From: Pyxidicoccus xibeiensis
GTDB taxonomy: Bacteria > Myxococcota > Myxococcia > Myxococcales > Myxococcaceae
DNA length: 64,000 nucleotides
Direction of reading: 5' to 3'
NCBI RefSeq assembly: GCF_024198175.1
Contig: NZ_JAJVKV010000011.1
Coordinates: forward strand, 124,001 to 188,000
The position numbers and the translations under genes are program-made. Positions 1 to 9,584 of the stretch are shown piece by piece. Below the pieces are notes generated by a model. That model saw nothing but the letters and a program-made list of their open reading frames with translations, did not search any database and was not told the origin of the DNA. Position 1 is the stretch's first letter. Every line of letters starts with the position of its first letter.

Positions 1-16
1 TTCCCGAGGGCGCCAC

Positions 17-3000
17 TCAGCGGGCCGGCCGCGGCTCGGGGTGCGGCGTCAACCCGCGCAGCGGTGTGTCCTGGCCGATGGCGATGAAGGGCGCCCAGAA
101 ATAGGGGTGCGGATGCTTCCGGCGCTGCGTCCTCATCGCCTCGCGCAGGGCCGTGATGCGCCCCTGCCCCGCCAGCAGGTTGCGGTAGTAGCCCTCCATG
201 AGCTCCCGCGTCGTCTCGTCATTGACGCTCCACAGGCTCGCCACCACCGCCTCCGCCCCCGCCATCACGAACGCCCGGCGCAGACCGTAGACACCCTGGC
301 CCCGCTTGATGTCGCCCAGGCCCGTGTCGCAGGCCGACAACACCACCAGCTGGGTGCCCCACAGATCGAGCCCAGCCAGCTCCAGGGCCGTCACCAGGGA
401 ATCCTCCCGGCGAGCTCCGCCGGGCCGCGCGGACTCCGCCCGTGCTCCCGCCAGCACCAGATACGAGCGAAGCAAGGGATCCGGAAGACGCAGCGATTTG
501 TCCGCCTCGCTGAGCGCGCAGCATGCCACCACGGCGCGCGTGCCCACCCCGGTGGGGGCATCCTCTCGGAAGAAGCCGTGGGTCGCGACATGGAGGAGCC
601 CCGGCGTGCGCAGCTTCAGCAGCGCCTCCTTGGTCGCCGCGCGGCCCAACAGCAGTTGCGCCTGCGGGAACAGGCGCTGGATGGCCTCCGCCTCCTTGCG
701 AGCCCCGGGCAGAGGCGGGAATGGCTGATCCACCCCTGCCGTGCGCATGGCGGAGAAGAAGTGCTCGATGGCACCCGAGCGCTCGCCAGGGCGGGGCTCC
801 ACCAGCCCCGGGCGCCCAGCGAGTGGAGCGTCGAAGTCGGGGTCCGCCACGACGACGACCGAGCTCTCGGGGACAACGTCCTCGAGGCGAGGCAGCAAGT
901 CCCTTCCCGAGGTGAGGTAGGCAAGCTCGAAGCCCTCCTCGAGGAGGTGGCGGCCATCGTGCAGCACCCCGAGGGGCACGAGGGAGAGCTGTCCATCCGT
1001 CGAGAGAAACAATCTCCTCGCCTTGCCGAGCCGCGGCACCAGGGGACGAAAGGCCAGCCTGTAGAGCTCCCTGGCAGCGGACTGGTAGTCGCTCACGTGG
1101 CGCGCCAGCACGCGATGCAGCCGCATGACGGCGCGGTCCACCGTCTCTGCCGGGCCCAGATCGACGGCTTGCGTGTGGCCATCCCCGAAGAGCAGGAGCG
1201 CGAGGTAGCGCGGCCCGCTCGAGCCCGGCAAGGCCGGAGCCGCGGGACTGGGGACGAGCGGGCCGTCATCGTAGGCCACGAACTCGACGAGCACACCGTC
1301 CTGGGGAAGCGCTGCCGCGACGCGGGCAACGAGCTCGGCGGGAGGTGGCCGCGTGACATGCGCCCGCAGCGGTGCCGAGCGCCGGGTGAGGTCGGCCTCC
1401 AGTCTGTCGCTCTGGGCAGCGAGCTCCTTGAGGTGCTGCTGATACTCAGTGGGCGGACGCGAGCCAGGCCCCGCGAGCGACTCCTCCGCGATGCGGGTCC
1501 GCAAGGCGCGCAAGAGTTCGAAGGCCTCGTGGTCCTCCGGCCCCAGGCTCCGAGAGACGATCTGGGAGGTGCCGGCGACCTCCTCGACGGAGCGTCCCTT
1601 GCGAAGGAGGGCGGCGGTCAGCGCGAGATGCCGGACACGTGCATCGTCCGGGTGAGCACGAACGAGCGCATAGAGCTGCTCCTCGCTCTTGCGGAGCAGA
1701 CGCAAGAAGCTCTCCAAGCCTCGTTCGGAGAAGCCGAAAATCTCCTGGCGCAGATCCGCCTCGGAGACAGCCAATGCTCTCTCGAGGAGCGGCAGAGCCT
1801 CGGCAAGGCGCCGCTGCGCGAGGCGGAGGAGGGCCAGGTCGTGGAGCGATGCGGCGACGTCCGGGTGCGCGCCTCCCAGCACCGCCTCCCGGATCTCCAA
1901 CGCCCGTTCGTGCAGCGGCTCGGCCCGCGAGTACTGCCCCTGGTTGAAATAGAGCCCCGCGAGATGGTGGAGCGAGATGGCCACCGTGGGGTGATTCCCA
2001 CCAAGCGCCCGTTCGCGGATGGCCAGGCCCCGCAGGTGCAGGGGCTCCGCTCGCGCGAAGTCTCCCTGGCTCACGTAGACGTTCGCGAGCTTGTGGAGTG
2101 CCTCGGCGACGTCCGGATGATCTGGACCGACCGCCTGTTCCCGGACCGCTACGGACCGCGCATAGAGAGGCTCGGCCTGCGCGTAGCTGCCCTGCGCGGA
2201 GTAGAGGTTGGCAAGGCCGACCAGCGAGAAGGCGAGGAGGGGATGACTCTCTCCGAGCGTCGTCTGGCAGATCTCGATGGCGCGCAGTGAGAACCCCACT
2301 CCCCGCTCGTATTGCCCCTGGCGGTGGTACAGCTCGGAGAGCCCGTTGAGCACATCGACCAGCTCGGCGTGGTTTTTGCCAAGGGCATCTTCCTGAATCC
2401 CGAGCACGCGTTGATACAATGGCTCCGCCCGTGCGTAGTGCCCTTGATACATGGCGAGGCTGGCGAGGTTGTAGAGCGCGTCGGCGACCTCGGGATGCTT
2501 GTCACCGAGCGCCGCTGTCCAGATGGCAATGGCGCGCTGATACAACGACTCGGCCCGGGGGTACCTTCCCTGATGCACATAGGCATTGGCGAGGTTGTTG
2601 AGCGACCTGGCGACGTCGGGATGGTCCTTGCCATGGGTTGCTTCCTTGAGCGCGATCGCGCGCTCATACAACGGCTCGGCCCGCGCGTACTGCCCCTGCT
2701 TCATGTAGACGCTGGCGAGGTTGTTGAATGAGAAGGCGATATCCGGATGATTTCCGGGGAGGACCTTCTCCCGCACCGCGAGCGCTCGCTCATGGAGCGA
2801 TGCGGCCCGCGCAACCTGGCCCTGCTGCAGGTAGAGGTTGCCCAGATTGTTCAGCGTGGCGGCGACATCGGGATGGTCCTTGCCGAGCACTTCCTCCCGA
2901 ATCGCCAGCGCCCGCATGTACAGCTGCTCGGCCCGCTCACGCTGCCCCTGCTTCAGGAAGAGGGTCGCGAGCGTGTGGAGCGATTCAGCGACTTCAGTGT

Positions 3001-3349
3001 GGTGCCCACCGAAGGCTGCTTCACGAAGCGCGAGTGCGCGCTGAAGCAGGAGCTCGGCTCGAGCATAGCTTCCCTGAAACAACTGAATGGCACCGAGCAG
3101 ATTGAGGCACCGGGCGACCTCGGGGTGCCTGTCACCGAGCGCGGCCTCTCGCAGTTCCAGCGCGCGTTCGAGCAACGGCGCCGCCTCCGCGTAGTGGCCC
3201 GCCTCCTTCTGCCGCAGCCCCTGCTCATAGGCCTGTTGCGCCTCTGCCAGGCGTGCGTCTCCCCCTCCCCTGTCCATCGTGGCGCACGCCGAGCTGCCCA
3301 GGAGCAGCAACACCGCCCTCAACAGGGCTTGCTGAAGGACCCTCTTCAT
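17..3349 (-). CDS. TPR-CHAT protein, secreted caspase-like protease candidate
   Basis: The 1110-aa product has two recognisable parts. After an N-terminal hydrophobic signal (about residues 3-22, ending in a weak lipobox SSAC), residues 45-600 hold roughly 13 tandem 42-residue tetratricopeptide repeats of the kinesin-light-chain type (recurring LNNLA and QGQYARAEPLYERAL). The C-terminal third is a CHAT domain, a clan CD caspase relative: the catalytic histidine lies in VATHGFF (about residue 925) and the cysteine in LSACDTGLG (about 1006). I chose the ATG at 3349 because the frame upstream of it, which runs on to 3823, reads like non-coding sequence antisense to nothing and overlaps the ADYC gene, whereas 3349 starts a clean signal sequence. 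CHAT proteins are proteases or protease-like effectors, often fed by TPR sensors. It lies 23 bp behind the ADYC gene and is likely co-transcribed with it and the kinase upstream. Substrate and activation are unknown. Confidence 0.9.
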   Translation of the reverse strand: MKRVLQQALLRAVLLLLGSSACATMDRGGGDARLAEAQQAYEQGLRQKEAGHYAEAAPLLERALELREAALGDRHPEVARCLNLLGAIQLFQGSYARAELLLQRALALREAAFGGHHTEVAESLHTLATLFLKQGQRERAEQLYMRALAIREEVLGKDHPDVAATLNNLGNLYLQQGQVARAASLHERALAVREKVLPGNHPDIAFSFNNLASVYMKQGQYARAEPLYERAIALKEATHGKDHPDVARSLNNLANAYVHQGRYPRAESLYQRAIAIWTAALGDKHPEVADALYNLASLAMYQGHYARAEPLYQRVLGIQEDALGKNHAELVDVLNGLSELYHRQGQYERGVGFSLRAIEICQTTLGESHPLLAFSLVGLANLYSAQGSYAQAEPLYARSVAVREQAVGPDHPDVAEALHKLANVYVSQGDFARAEPLHLRGLAIRERALGGNHPTVAISLHHLAGLYFNQGQYSRAEPLHERALEIREAVLGGAHPDVAASLHDLALLRLAQRRLAEALPLLERALAVSEADLRQEIFGFSERGLESFLRLLRKSEEQLYALVRAHPDDARVRHLALTAALLRKGRSVEEVAGTSQIVSRSLGPEDHEAFELLRALRTRIAEESLAGPGSRPPTEYQQHLKELAAQSDRLEADLTRRSAPLRAHVTRPPPAELVARVAAALPQDGVLVEFVAYDDGPLVPSPAAPALPGSSGPRYLALLLFGDGHTQAVDLGPAETVDRAVMRLHRVLARHVSDYQSAARELYRLAFRPLVPRLGKARRLFLSTDGQLSLVPLGVLHDGRHLLEEGFELAYLTSGRDLLPRLEDVVPESSVVVVADPDFDAPLAGRPGLVEPRPGERSGAIEHFFSAMRTAGVDQPFPPLPGARKEAEAIQRLFPQAQLLLGRAATKEALLKLRTPGLLHVATHGFFREDAPTGVGTRAVVACCALSEADKSLRLPDPLLRSYLVLAGARAESARPGGARREDSLVTALELAGLDLWGTQLVVLSACDTGLGDIKRGQGVYGLRRAFVMAGAEAVVASLWSVNDETTRELMEGYYRNLLAGQGRITALREAMRTQRRKHPHPYFWAPFIAIGQDTPLRGLTPHPEPRPAR

Positions 3350-3372
3350 GCCGCTCGTCCTGGCGGTGCGCC

Positions 3373-4434
3373 TCACGGAGAGCCTCGCGGAACGGAGGCC
3401 GGCTCGCTCTTCCCGTAGGAGCGATTTCGCAGCAGCACCGCCCCGGCGCGGGCCCCCTTGCGGAGCACCTGGCAGCGGTCCCCCTCCCCCAGGTCCTTCT
3501 CGCCTGGCTCGAAGAGCGCGGGACACTCCTCCAAGATGCGCTCCATGGCACTCCCATCTCGCGTCCGCGAGAGGCACCACGCCCCATCGCCCGTCCATGC
3601 GGCCTCGAATGAGGCCCGCCCCGGCTCCCAGCCCGCTGCCGCCTCCCTCGTCCGCGCCAGCACCCCCATGCCGTCGTACAGGTCGATCGGCGTGTCCTCT
3701 CGCGTGTGGCTGCGTCCGTTCCCGCAGTAGTCCGCGCGCGCCATCCGCGTGCAGGCCTGGTGCAGCTCTTCCAGCGAGTGCCCTGCCCTCCTGCCCCAAG
3801 GCTTGTAGCCCCACCCGATACACTTGGAGATCACCCCGTTCTCACAGGCAAAGGTGAACTGCCCTGCCTGCTCATGCCGCGCGCCCTGCTCATCCCATAC
3901 GCCAGGCACGGCCAACGCCCGGGGCGAGGGCACGCGGTGGGTCGCCACGCACGGGTTCTCCCATTTCGAGCTCTCCGCGTTCCACACCTGGATCTGGTAC
4001 CACATGACGCCCGGCTCCTCGGCGGTCGCCTCCGCACCGCACAGCGCCACCTCCACCGGCTGACCGTCACTCGACCTGCCCCACAGCACCGCGCCGACCA
4101 GGGCCTCGGGTTCACGCGCTGGAGCCACCAACCGCCCCTCTTCCAGGCGCACGCCTTTCACCGTCACCTCCCCGAGCCGCACGCGACCCAGCTCGACCGA
4201 GGCCAGGATGCTGCTCGTCTCGCTCCGCTCGTCCTTGCGTCCCGTCCCCCACAGCAACGTGCCCTGCGGCCAGACCTTGCGCTCGGGAGCCTGGGGCTGA
4301 CAGGGAGGAACAGACACGGCCGCCCTGGCCCGGGTTGGCGCGGGTGCCCGAGCGGGCCCGGGCGTCGGAGCGGGCGCGGACGCCCAGGCAACCTCGGCAA
4401 TCACGATGTATGAGAGAATCAGAAGGGGTCTCAT
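3373..4434 (-). CDS. ADYC domain-containing protein
   Basis: The product is 353 aa. An N-terminal hydrophobic stretch (about residues 3-18) ending near AWASA looks like a cleavable signal peptide, followed by a low-complexity Ala/Pro linker. The C-terminal half carries the short cysteine-rich signature ARADYCGNGRSHT followed by TPIDLYD, the hallmark of the ADYC family, which is abundant and uncharacterised in myxobacteria. Several cysteines (CGAEA, FACENG, SKCIGWGYK) suggest disulphide bonds in an exported protein. I took the ATG at 4434 because it begins the signal peptide; an upstream in-frame ATG at 4533 would add 33 residues and run into the kinase stop codon. It sits between the kinase gene (95 bp upstream) and the TPR-CHAT gene (23 bp downstream) on one strand, so an envelope role linked to these two is plausible but unproven. 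Confidence 0.8.
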   Translation of the reverse strand: MRPLLILSYIVIAEVAWASAPAPTPGPARAPAPTRARAAVSVPPCQPQAPERKVWPQGTLLWGTGRKDERSETSSILASVELGRVRLGEVTVKGVRLEEGRLVAPAREPEALVGAVLWGRSSDGQPVEVALCGAEATAEEPGVMWYQIQVWNAESSKWENPCVATHRVPSPRALAVPGVWDEQGARHEQAGQFTFACENGVISKCIGWGYKPWGRRAGHSLEELHQACTRMARADYCGNGRSHTREDTPIDLYDGMGVLARTREAAAGWEPGRASFEAAWTGDGAWCLSRTRDGSAMERILEECPALFEPGEKDLGEGDRCQVLRKGARAGAVLLRNRSYGKSEPASVPRGSP

Positions 4435-4529
4435 CCTGGACGTCCTCGCGCTCGGCAACGCGGTCCGCGTGCCGTTTCCTGGGAAGAGACGCGGTGCAGC
4501 CGGGCTATGCAACCACTCGCCATCGGTGC

Positions 4530-7500
4530 TCACCGGGCCGGGAGCGAGGCGCAGGCGCGTACGCCAATCCGGGCATCTCGGAGCCTGGAGGTGCTGGCCT
4601 GGCGACTGGCCACCAGGGCGCCGGTCTCGCCGTAGTACCAGGCCCCCCCTCGAAGGACGATCTCCCCGAAGCCGCCCTGGGTGGGCCGGGTCATCTCGAA
4701 GGCATTTCCGGCCATGTCCTCGAGACCAAAGGGGCTGAGGGAGGACGGATGTGAGCCCACCTCGTCAGGCCCGTAGGCATCAGGCCGGAAGGCGTAGGTG
4801 GCATCGATGTTGGCGTCGTCCTTCTGGAAGCGGTTGCCGTGCGGGAACCTGCGCGCGTCCGCCCCCCTGGCCGCACGCGTCCACTCGAGCTCACCGCACA
4901 AGCGAGCACCTGGCAGCCGCCCGGTGCGGTCGAGCCAGGAGAGGTAGCCCGCGACGTCGTCGGCCGAGACGCCCAGGAGGGGAAAGCGTCGCCAGTCCTG
5001 CTCCGCGCGAGCCTTCCGACCTGGGTAGCGGATGGGCTCGCCAACGCGCGCGGTGAGGACGGCCCCGCTCACGAGATGGAGGGAGAAGCTCCAGGCTCCA
5101 TCCGGCAGTTGCCGCAACGCCACGGCGCTGTCGCCGTTGAAGCTCGGCTTCTCGAGGATGCTCCGTTCGGGCGCATCCGCTGGCAAGGTGTCGAGGTACG
5201 TCAGCCAGTCCCCCAGCGTCACCTCGGTCCGCCCGATGAGATAGCCCTCCTCGAGGCAGCTCGAATGCAGGGGTGCGCTCTCCAGCATCGTCCGCAGCTC
5301 TTCCACGTCCGCGCTCCCTTCCAGGCTGCAACCGGGCGGAATGTAGACGTAGCCCTCGGGTACCCCCGTGGGGAGCCTGAGGGTGACACGCTCGTGCTCC
5401 CCTCGCTCGAGCAGGAGGGGCAGCTCGACCGGCGCATATCCCTCCCGCGAGATGCGGAGCTGATAGGAGCCCGGTGACGCGCTCCGCCACACGAGCGGCG
5501 TCGGTCCGAGTGACTCCGAGGGAGGCAGGGGCTCTCGCCTCAGCCTCTCCGGGTCGTCCACGTAGCGTGTGAGCTCGACACTCGCGCCTGGCGGCTCGGT
5601 CACCAGGACCAGCTCCGCGGGAGCATCGATCTCCTTCCGCAACGCCTCGCCCTCGACCGTCAACCGCCTGAGGCGCTGGATGAGCCGGGTGAGCTCCTCT
5701 CTCTGGTGAAAGCGCTCGGCCAGCAGGATGCGCTCATAGGTGAGCTGGATGAGGAGTTGTCGTGCGTCCTCCTGATCGCGGGCGCGTTCGAGGGCGTTCT
5801 CGATGGCTCGCTCCGCCTCCGCATAGGAGGCCTCGGCCTGCCTGCGCTCTTCGAGTGCCTGCCCCCATACCTCCTCGGCATGCCACCATCGCTCTTGTGG
5901 GTCCAGCGGCGCGCCCGGGTCACCGAGGTGCCGGCCCTTGAACAACGCCATCGCTTCCTCGCGGCCCTCACTGGCGCTCTGACCGTGCTTCTTCGCCTGG
6001 GCGAGAGCGCCCCTGGCCTCCGCCACCCGAGCGCTCACGAAGCCCTGGAGTTCCTGGTGCTGCCTCAGACGCGGCACGCCATAGAAGCCCGCCACGATGA
6101 GCACGAGGACCAGCGCGGCGAACCAGCGACGCTGGGACTGACGACGCACGGCGCGCCGGGAGGCGCGGAGGAAGTCCTGCTCCCGGGCCCCCAGCGTGAG
6201 GCTGTCGAGCGCTCTCGCCTCCTCCAGTTGACGCTCTCTCCACAGAAGGTCCTCGGCGCACCCGAGGCGCTCCCACTCGGCCCCGGCGGTCTCGATGCGC
6301 TGACGCAGCGCACGCTGACCCGCATCCTCGTCGAGCCATTGGCGCAACGTGCCCCAGCTCGCGATGAGCGCCTCGTGGGCAATCTCGTAGCTCGCCCGCT
6401 CCCCCGCCTTGCGCACATGCAGCAGGCGCCCCTCGACGAGCGCGCGGAGGGCGGTGCGTGCCTCCTCCGAAGCCGCGGTGAGTTCCTCCTCGCCGCGCTC
6501 ATTGCGAGTGCCCTCCGCGGTGATGAGGCGCCCGAGCAGTCGGCGCGCGGCCTGCTGCTCGGCTTGGCCGAGGTGCGCGAGCACCCTGTCGGCATGACGC
6601 GACAGCGCGCCAGCCACTCCGCCCATCTCGTCGAGCGCCGCCCGGGTGATGCACCCCCTGGCGGCGTCGCGGCGCTCCCAGAGTTCAGCCAGCGCGAACT
6701 GGAGCAGGGGCAGACTGCCCGCATCTCGCGCCGTGGCCTCGACCAGGGTCTGGACCAGCGCCTCGGACTCGAAGACCACCCCCCTGCGGCGAGCGGGTCC
6801 GATGATGGCCTCGCGCACCCGTTCCGGGGAGAGAGGCTTGAGCAGGTAGAGCGCCTGCTCGACCACATCATCCAGCCCCGACAGCGCCCCGACCCGCGCG
6901 AGGAAGTCGCCCCGCACCGCGAGGAGCACTCGCACCCCCGCCGCCGGCAGGGCGAGCTCTCCCAGAAGACGCGCGAAGCGCGCCGCTTCAGCGGGCTCAC
7001 TCAAGGTGATCAACTCCTCGAGCTGGTCGATGAAGAGGAGCAGGCCGCGCCCCTCCTGGTGGGCTGCTCGCAAGGCGGGCCCGAGCTGCTCCGGCGTCTC
7101 AGTGAACCAGCGCCCCAGCTCGGCCTCCGTGCGCTCCAGGACGGGTGCCAGTAGCGCCGCGAGCCTCGCGAGCGGACGGCGGCCGGGCCCCAGCGTCAGC
7201 GTGGAGAACTCGCGATACTCGCTGAGCGCCCCTTGCTCGACGCGCGGGAGGACGCCCGCACGACAGAGCGAGGACTTCCCCACACCCGAGTCTCCCGCCA
7301 CGAGGACCAGAGGTTGGCGGCGCAAGCGCTCGAGCACGGCGAGGATCTCTCCGTCACGCCCGAAGAAGAGCGAGCGGTGCTCGGCTTCGAAGGGAGCCAG
7401 GCCCGGGTATGGATTCTCGGCGGGCAGCACGTCCGGCTCACGCAGACCGCCCAGCCTTTCGAGCTCGGCGCCGAGCGCGTCAGCCGAGACGAAGCGCATG

Positions 7501-8540
7501 CTCGGATCGACGGCGAGGCACCTCTCCACGAGCGCGGCGAAGTCGAGGTCGATGCCCGGCACGGCTGCCGTGAGCGAAGGCCCGCCTCCGCGCGCCAGTC
7601 CCTCCGTCGCCCCGGCTGAACCCGGAGCCGGAGGAGGAAGCGTGCCCGTACAGAGCTCATGGAGCACCAGACCGAGAGCATAGAGATCGCTCTGGGGCGT
7701 CGCCGCCCCCTCATGGAAGAGCTCGGGTGCCATGTAGCGCGGCGTGCCCACGGCGGCGCGTGCACCGCTCGGTCCCACCGACGCACTCTCATCCACGAGC
7801 TCCGCCAGGCCAAAGTCGAGCAGCTTGACCTCACCCTCCTCGGTGAGAAAGACGTTGGACGGCTTGAGGTCACGGTGCAGCACGCCCTGACGATGAGCCG
7901 CCGAGAGCCCTCGGGTCAGCCCCCGCGCCAGCCTGAGGACGCGTCGCCATGGCAGGGGCACGGCCAGACCCGCCAGGCTCTGTCCGGCCAAGTACTCGGA
8001 GACGAGATACGGATGCCCCCCCACCTCACCCACACGAAACAGGGTGACGACGTTGGGGTGCTGCAACCGGGCGATGGCGCGCGCCTCGTTGTGGAAGCGC
8101 GAGCGGATACGTGCGTTGGGCTGCTGCGCCGCGATGAACTTCACCGCCACCCGCCGATCCAGGAAGCGATCGTGCGCGAGATAGACGACGCCCATGGCGC
8201 CGCGCCCCAGGAAGCGCTCGAGTCGGAACTCATCGAACTCGGTGGGGGGAGTCCAGCCGACGGCCGGTGGCTCGGGGGCCGTCTCAGCCAGAGAGAAGTT
8301 CGACGGGTGGACAAGCTCCATGCGCAGCTCGCCTCGGACGACCGTGACGAAGAGCGCACGACAGTGCGGGCACTTCGCGGTGTGGCGATGGATCCGGGCC
8401 AGCTCATCCACTGTCAGCTGTCCATCGATCAGGCGAGCCAGGAGCTCATCCGTCAGACATGCCGACTCCACCTCTTCGGAAGAACGCGCCATCCACAGCT
8501 CGGAGGAAGACTGAGAATCGGGTTGGAACACCCGCGGCAT
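4530..8540 (-). CDS. Zinc-finger / Ser-Thr kinase / STAND-type ATPase / PEGA / FGE fusion protein
   Basis: This 1336-aa protein joins signalling modules in one chain. Residues 50-63 hold an anti-sigma-like zinc motif HTAKCPHC. Residues 105-365 are a Hanks-type kinase: glycine loop GRGAMGVVY, lysine in VAVKFIA, catalytic HRDLKPSN, DFG and APE are all intact, so it should be active. Residues 385-800 form a P-loop ATPase (GDSGVGKSS near 416) of the signal-transduction type. A membrane helix lies near 810-830, then a coiled coil, a PEGA-like segment (PPGASVEL, about 985) and a C-terminal formylglycine-generating-enzyme-like (SUMF1) domain from about 1060. The FGE fold in such kinases is usually thought to bind ligand rather than modify sulfatases. 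The topology implies a cytoplasmic kinase and an outward-facing FGE sensor. It is divergent from a sigma factor gene, with only 51 bp between the starts, and is likely first in an operon with the ADYC and TPR-CHAT genes. Confidence 0.9.
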   Translation of the reverse strand: MPRVFQPDSQSSSELWMARSSEEVESACLTDELLARLIDGQLTVDELARIHRHTAKCPHCRALFVTVVRGELRMELVHPSNFSLAETAPEPPAVGWTPPTEFDEFRLERFLGRGAMGVVYLAHDRFLDRRVAVKFIAAQQPNARIRSRFHNEARAIARLQHPNVVTLFRVGEVGGHPYLVSEYLAGQSLAGLAVPLPWRRVLRLARGLTRGLSAAHRQGVLHRDLKPSNVFLTEEGEVKLLDFGLAELVDESASVGPSGARAAVGTPRYMAPELFHEGAATPQSDLYALGLVLHELCTGTLPPPAPGSAGATEGLARGGGPSLTAAVPGIDLDFAALVERCLAVDPSMRFVSADALGAELERLGGLREPDVLPAENPYPGLAPFEAEHRSLFFGRDGEILAVLERLRRQPLVLVAGDSGVGKSSLCRAGVLPRVEQGALSEYREFSTLTLGPGRRPLARLAALLAPVLERTEAELGRWFTETPEQLGPALRAAHQEGRGLLLFIDQLEELITLSEPAEAARFARLLGELALPAAGVRVLLAVRGDFLARVGALSGLDDVVEQALYLLKPLSPERVREAIIGPARRRGVVFESEALVQTLVEATARDAGSLPLLQFALAELWERRDAARGCITRAALDEMGGVAGALSRHADRVLAHLGQAEQQAARRLLGRLITAEGTRNERGEEELTAASEEARTALRALVEGRLLHVRKAGERASYEIAHEALIASWGTLRQWLDEDAGQRALRQRIETAGAEWERLGCAEDLLWRERQLEEARALDSLTLGAREQDFLRASRRAVRRQSQRRWFAALVLVLIVAGFYGVPRLRQHQELQGFVSARVAEARGALAQAKKHGQSASEGREEAMALFKGRHLGDPGAPLDPQERWWHAEEVWGQALEERRQAEASYAEAERAIENALERARDQEDARQLLIQLTYERILLAERFHQREELTRLIQRLRRLTVEGEALRKEIDAPAELVLVTEPPGASVELTRYVDDPERLRREPLPPSESLGPTPLVWRSASPGSYQLRISREGYAPVELPLLLERGEHERVTLRLPTGVPEGYVYIPPGCSLEGSADVEELRTMLESAPLHSSCLEEGYLIGRTEVTLGDWLTYLDTLPADAPERSILEKPSFNGDSAVALRQLPDGAWSFSLHLVSGAVLTARVGEPIRYPGRKARAEQDWRRFPLLGVSADDVAGYLSWLDRTGRLPGARLCGELEWTRAARGADARRFPHGNRFQKDDANIDATYAFRPDAYGPDEVGSHPSSLSPFGLEDMAGNAFEMTRPTQGGFGEIVLRGGAWYYGETGALVASRQASTSRLRDARIGVRACASLPAR

Positions 8541-8591
8541 TATCCTAGTCTCATCTGGTACGGCGGGCGTAAGTCAGGCGTGTGGAGCCAC

Positions 8592-9440
8592 ATGACCGAG
8601 TTCGAGAACTTGCTCCGTCGCGCATGGGAGGAGGGCCGTGACGCATGGCCCCAGGTGACGTTGCCCGCCGAAGTCTTCGTGCGCCACCTGTCCAGGGTGC
8701 TGCCCGAGGTCAACGAAGCGCCCTCGTCCTCGGAGCTGCTCGGGCAGCTGGCTCTCGAAGACCTCTACCTGGCTTGTGCCTGCGTCCACGGCGTGCCGGA
8801 AGCCACCGAGGCCCTGGAGCGCGACTACCTTGCAAAGCTGCCGGCGCTGATCGCGTACCTCAAGCTCCCCACCCCCATCCTCGAGGATCTGTGCCAGATG
8901 GTCCGCATCCATCTGCTGCTCGGCACCTCGGAGTCCGGGCCACGACTGGCCGAGTACACAGGCCGCGGAGCACTGCTGAGCTGGCTTCGTGTCATCGCCG
9001 CACGCATGGCGCTCAGGCTGGGCCCCCCGACCCGGGAGACCTCCGAGGAGAACGTCCTCGCGGCCCTGGAGAGCCTGCAGTCCCCCGACCCGGACGCGGA
9101 TCTCGACCTCATCAAGCGTCGCTACCGCCCCATGTTCCTCCAGGCCGTCCGCGAAGCCTTCGACGCGCTGTCGAGCGAGCATCGCCACCTGCTGCGGCTC
9201 CACTTCGTGGATCGGCTACCGACGACCCGGATGGCGCCGTTGTTTGGCGTGGACCAGTCGACGATCTCGCGCTGGATCAAAAGCGCACGACAGGCCGTCT
9301 ACGAGGATACGAAGCACCGCCTCAAGGAGCGCCTCCGCCTGTCCTCGCGCGAGTTCGACAGCCTCGTCACCACGCTCGAGAGCCAGCTCGACTTGAGCTT
9401 CAGCGAGATCCTCGACAATGACGAGCCAGAGAAGAAATAG
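8592..9440 (+). CDS. Sigma-70 family RNA polymerase sigma factor (myxobacterial type)
   Basis: The 282-aa protein has a long, weakly conserved N-terminal half and a typical sigma region 4 at its C-terminal side: the segment from AFDALSSEHRHLLRLHF through TRMAPLFGVDQSTISRWI is a helix-turn-helix for the -35 element. The middle (GRGALLSWLRVIAARMALRL) corresponds to region 2. This arrangement matches the myxobacteria-specific sigma-70-like family often found beside protein kinases. The ATG at 8592 is preferred; an in-frame GTG at 8580 is the alternative. The divergent kinase gene carries a zinc-binding motif of the sort found in anti-sigma factors, so the kinase protein may directly control this factor. 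That is inference from gene order and motif only. Confidence 0.8.
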   Translation: MTEFENLLRRAWEEGRDAWPQVTLPAEVFVRHLSRVLPEVNEAPSSSELLGQLALEDLYLACACVHGVPEATEALERDYLAKLPALIAYLKLPTPILEDLCQMVRIHLLLGTSESGPRLAEYTGRGALLSWLRVIAARMALRLGPPTRETSEENVLAALESLQSPDPDADLDLIKRRYRPMFLQAVREAFDALSSEHRHLLRLHFVDRLPTTRMAPLFGVDQSTISRWIKSARQAVYEDTKHRLKERLRLSSREFDSLVTTLESQLDLSFSEILDNDEPEKK

Positions 9441-9584
9441 GAGAGGAACGTGGTGGTGCCCCGTGCCGTCCGGGACGTCGGAATCGCCACGGGAACACCG
9501 CCCATGGCTCGCACCGCCGTCACGTCCGCCAGCCCCCGGACCACGTTGACGCCCCGTGGCGATTGAGCACGGGCATCTGGAGGC

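Noticed and set aside
3350..3823. N-terminal extension of the TPR-CHAT protein by 158 residues
   Set aside because: The extension overlaps the ADYC gene in another frame, is Arg/Gly-rich and would bury the signal peptide.
9441..9584. A fragment reading GVNVVRGLADVTAVRAMGG on the minus strand between two convergent genes
   Set aside because: It looks protein-like but is too short, has no start and no recognisable family; it may be chance in GC-rich sequence.
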